This document shows positions 60,875 through 63,077 of a stretch of DNA of 63,077 nt, in pieces; positions within the stretch are counted from its first letter, which is position 1, and each line of letters starts with the position of its first letter. The translations under genes were made by a program, and so were the position numbers. Origin of the DNA: Chloroflexota bacterium (GTDB taxonomy: Bacteria > Chloroflexota > Anaerolineae > Aggregatilineales > Aggregatilineaceae); contig JAAYCM010000080.1 of the NCBI GenBank assembly GCA_012729765.1, positions 1 to 63,077 on the forward strand. Direction: 5' to 3'. The notes under the pieces were generated by a model. That model searched no databases. It was not told where the DNA came from and worked only from the letters and a program-made list of their open reading frames with translations.

Positions 60875-63077
60875 ATGCGCTTGCAACGCTCGCTTGCCGG
60901 GACGTGGTCGTTCCAGCTTGACCCTGAGGGCATTCTTGACGAGGCGTCGCTGCACCCCGATCGCACGATCACGGTGCCGCTGCCCTGGCAGGCCGCCTTT
61001 CCCGAACTGGAGCAGTACAGCGGCTATGCCTGGTACCGGCGCACGTTCGATCTGGACGAGGCGTGGCTGGCCGGCGATCTGCTGCTCGCGTTTGGCGCGG
61101 TCGATTACTGGTGTGAGGTGTATGTCAATGGGCAGCGTGTCGGCGAGCACGAGGGCGGCTATACCCCGTTCCGACTGTCGATCCGGCACGCTGTCCGGCC
61201 CGGCGAGAATACGCTGAGCGTGCGGGTATACGACACGGTGCAGCGCGCGATCACGCTCCCGCGCTGGCGCGAGGATAACGCGCCGGAGCCGACGCAGCCC
61301 CCGTTCAACGCCGAAACGATCCCGCACGGCAAGCAGACCTGGTATCTCGACGCGAGCGGCATCTGGCAGGATGTCATGCTGATCGCTGTGCCGCCGCAGT
61401 ACATCGAGCGGGTGCACATCACGCCCGATATCCACACCGGCGCGGCGCAGATCGCCGTTCGGATCGGGGGGGCGCTCCAGGGTGGGACGCTGCGCGCCAG
61501 CGTCGCCGGGCAAACCGCCGAGGCACACCTGGAAGCCGGGCAGTCCGCAGCGCTTCTCACCGTAAGCGTGCCGCAGCCCGCGCTGTGGTCGCCGGAATCG
61601 CCCACGCTGTACGAGGCCGTGATCCAGCTTGTGGTCGGGCCGGATCAGGACGCGATCACGGCCCGCTTCGGCTACCGCGAGATCACCACGCACGACGGTT
61701 ACCTGCTGCTCAACGGCCAGCCGCTCTATCTGCTCTGCGCGCTCGACCAGGATTTTTATCCCGACACGATCTATACCGTGCCTTCCGATGATTTTCTGCG
61801 CGACCAGTTCCGCAAAGCGAAAGAACTCGGCCTCAACTGCCTGCGCTGCCATATCAAGGTGCCCGATCCGCGCTATCTCGATCTGGCCGACGAGCTGGGC
61901 CTGCTGGTGTGGGCCGAGATTCCGTCGTGGCGCACGTTCTATCCCAAGACGACCGTTCCCCCCTCGGCGCTGCACCTGGATGACGCGGTGAAGCAGCGCG
62001 TCCGCGACACGCTGGCCGATATGATCGCACGCGACTATAACCACCCGTCGATCATCATCTGGACGCTGGTCAATGAGGACTGGGGCACGGCCCTGCTGCT
62101 CAGCGCAGCCGATCGCGCCTGGGTGGCCGAGCTGTTCGACTTCTGCAAGCAGCACGATCCCACCCGGCTGGTGGTCGATAACTCGCCGTGCCCCGCGCCC
62201 TGGGGCCTGAGCGTGCACGTCAAAAGCGATCTGGACGACTTCCACATCTATACCAACATCCCCGATGCGGCGGTTCAGTTCGAGGAGTTCGTCGAGCAGT
62301 TCGGCCAGCGCCCGCTGTGGAGCTTTTCCAACACCGGCGATGCGCGGCGTACCGGGCACGAGCCGCTGCTCGTCTCCGAATTTGGCAACTGGGGCATGCC
62401 GTCGCTCAAGCCCTATGCCGGGCGGGAGCCGGACTGGTTCGGGCTGACGAGCTGGTGGGCGCCCTTCGAAGGAGAGCCGGGCCACGCGCGCGGCGTGGTG
62501 CAGCGCTTCGAGCAGTTGGGCCTGGGCGCGATCTGGCCCGATTACGAGGCGTTTGCCGAGGCGACCCAGTGGCACGCCTTCCACGCGCTGAAGTTCGAGA
62601 TCGAAACCATGCGTCGCCAGCCGGGCATCCAGGGCTATGTGATCACCGAGTTCAGCGACATCTACTGGGAGAGCAACGGCCTGCTGGACTTCGCGCGTAA
62701 TCCGAAAGCCTTCCACCATCGTTTCGCGGCGATCAACGCGCCGGACGTGATCGCGCCCCACCTGCGGCGCTTCGCCTACTGGGATGACGAGATCGCGCCG
62801 GTCGGGCTTCACGTCTCGCACTACGGCCCCGGCAACTGGTCGGGCGTCGCGGTGCAGGCTGAATCCGCCGGGCACACGCTGGCCGCGCTGCCGGTCCCCG
62901 CTCTCGCGCCGGGCGAGGTGGCCGATCTCGGTGCTGTGGCGTGGCCGCTGCCCGCTGTGCAGTCCGCAACCGAAGCCGTGTTGAATCTGTATGCCGGGGC
63001 GGATGGTGTGGCCCTGGCGCAGAACGAAGCCTCGGTGCTGGTCCTGCCGTCGGCGTGGCGGCAGGCCGCCTATGGCG
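60875..63077 (+). CDS. Glycoside hydrolase family 2 enzyme, C-terminus cut by window edge
   Basis: The frame is open from the ATG at 60875 (after GAGGAGAATAAG) to the right edge, 734 codons. Layout: N-terminal jelly-roll sugar-binding domain (LAGTWSFQLDPEG, PLPWQAAFPELEQYSGYAWY), an immunoglobulin-like domain ending NGQPLYLLCALDQDFYPDT, then the TIM barrel with acid/base E401 in TLVNEDWG and nucleophile E502 in LVSEFGNWG. No signal peptide, so it acts on imported substrate. Specificity (beta-galactosidase, glucuronidase or mannosidase type) cannot be fixed. It lies 110 nt after the lyase gene and probably shares its transcript. Confidence 0.92.
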   Translation, partial: MRLQRSLAGTWSFQLDPEGILDEASLHPDRTITVPLPWQAAFPELEQYSGYAWYRRTFDLDEAWLAGDLLLAFGAVDYWCEVYVNGQRVGEHEGGYTPFRLSIRHAVRPGENTLSVRVYDTVQRAITLPRWREDNAPEPTQPPFNAETIPHGKQTWYLDASGIWQDVMLIAVPPQYIERVHITPDIHTGAAQIAVRIGGALQGGTLRASVAGQTAEAHLEAGQSAALLTVSVPQPALWSPESPTLYEAVIQLVVGPDQDAITARFGYREITTHDGYLLLNGQPLYLLCALDQDFYPDTIYTVPSDDFLRDQFRKAKELGLNCLRCHIKVPDPRYLDLADELGLLVWAEIPSWRTFYPKTTVPPSALHLDDAVKQRVRDTLADMIARDYNHPSIIIWTLVNEDWGTALLLSAADRAWVAELFDFCKQHDPTRLVVDNSPCPAPWGLSVHVKSDLDDFHIYTNIPDAAVQFEEFVEQFGQRPLWSFSNTGDARRTGHEPLLVSEFGNWGMPSLKPYAGREPDWFGLTSWWAPFEGEPGHARGVVQRFEQLGLGAIWPDYEAFAEATQWHAFHALKFEIETMRRQPGIQGYVITEFSDIYWESNGLLDFARNPKAFHHRFAAINAPDVIAPHLRRFAYWDDEIAPVGLHVSHYGPGNWSGVAVQAESAGHTLAALPVPALAPGEVADLGAVAWPLPAVQSATEAVLNLYAGADGVALAQNEASVLVLPSAWRQAAYG

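Overview
This 63 kb, GC-rich window comes from a bacterial chromosome. Its content points to a heterotrophic Chloroflexota (Anaerolineae-like) organism: many sugar ABC transporters paired with LacI regulators and glycoside hydrolases, a large MalT-type LuxR regulator, a class III cyclase, a LysM/YkuD transpeptidase and lineage-typical small hypothetical proteins. That assignment is inference; no rRNA or tRNA gene is present to confirm it. I see no CRISPR array, insertion sequence, integrase or phage structural gene.

Layout. 1-8.1 kb: envelope and housekeeping genes (thioredoxin/NHL protein cut by the left edge, glycosyltransferase plus galE, signal peptidase I, L,D-transpeptidase, a receiver-like/DUF309 fusion, a DUF1028 protein, an FtsB-like protein). 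8.2-14 kb: GNAT acetyltransferase, a peptide-type ABC importer (binding protein plus two permeases, no ATPase genes), pyrF and a cyclase with a zinc-ribbon-like N-terminus. 14-18.7 kb: an ABC-2 permease without a partner ATPase, two small hypothetical genes and an 887-residue LuxR/ATPase regulator. 19.3-26.3 kb: a beta-glucoside-type operon on the minus strand (LacI regulator, binding protein, two permeases, GH3 enzyme) whose binding-protein gene carries an in-frame amber stop. 26.4-28 kb: two membrane-protein genes, one frameshifted by a 34-bp tandem duplication. 28-35.3 kb: a YtfQRT-YjfF-type sugar importer with two paralogous binding proteins and a second LacI regulator, closed by a good intrinsic terminator. 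35.3-41.2 kb: a hybrid-free sensor kinase with two single-domain response regulators, an APH(6)-like kinase, an AlkZ-like DNA glycosylase and a YdeI/OmdA-like protein.

41.2-54.6 kb holds the most unusual element: three very large genes (2402, 1031 and 1021 codons) joined by two 4-bp ATGA overlaps. The first encodes a beta-rich protein with an embedded OmpA-like domain and a region that resembles DUF6603-type proteins; the last has a phospholipase D-like fold whose HxK(x)4D catalytic signature looks lost. None has a signal peptide or membrane segment. This is my best candidate for an undescribed system.

54.9-63.1 kb: an amidohydrolase, another sugar importer (binding protein and two permeases), a divergent argininosuccinate-lyase-superfamily enzyme coupled to the permeases, and a GH2 glycosidase cut by the right edge; these probably form one catabolic unit.

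Two regulatory themes recur. All four binding-protein/permease (or ATPase) junctions in transporter operons contain a strong stem-loop without a U-tract, consistent with raising binding-protein mRNA relative to the membrane components. Three sugar promoters place a CG-centred LacI-type operator 1-4 nt after the -10 box; the operator at 30315-30328 is nearly the ideal lac operator, and the regulator encoded just upstream carries the same recognition-helix residues (YQTVSRV) as E. coli LacI.
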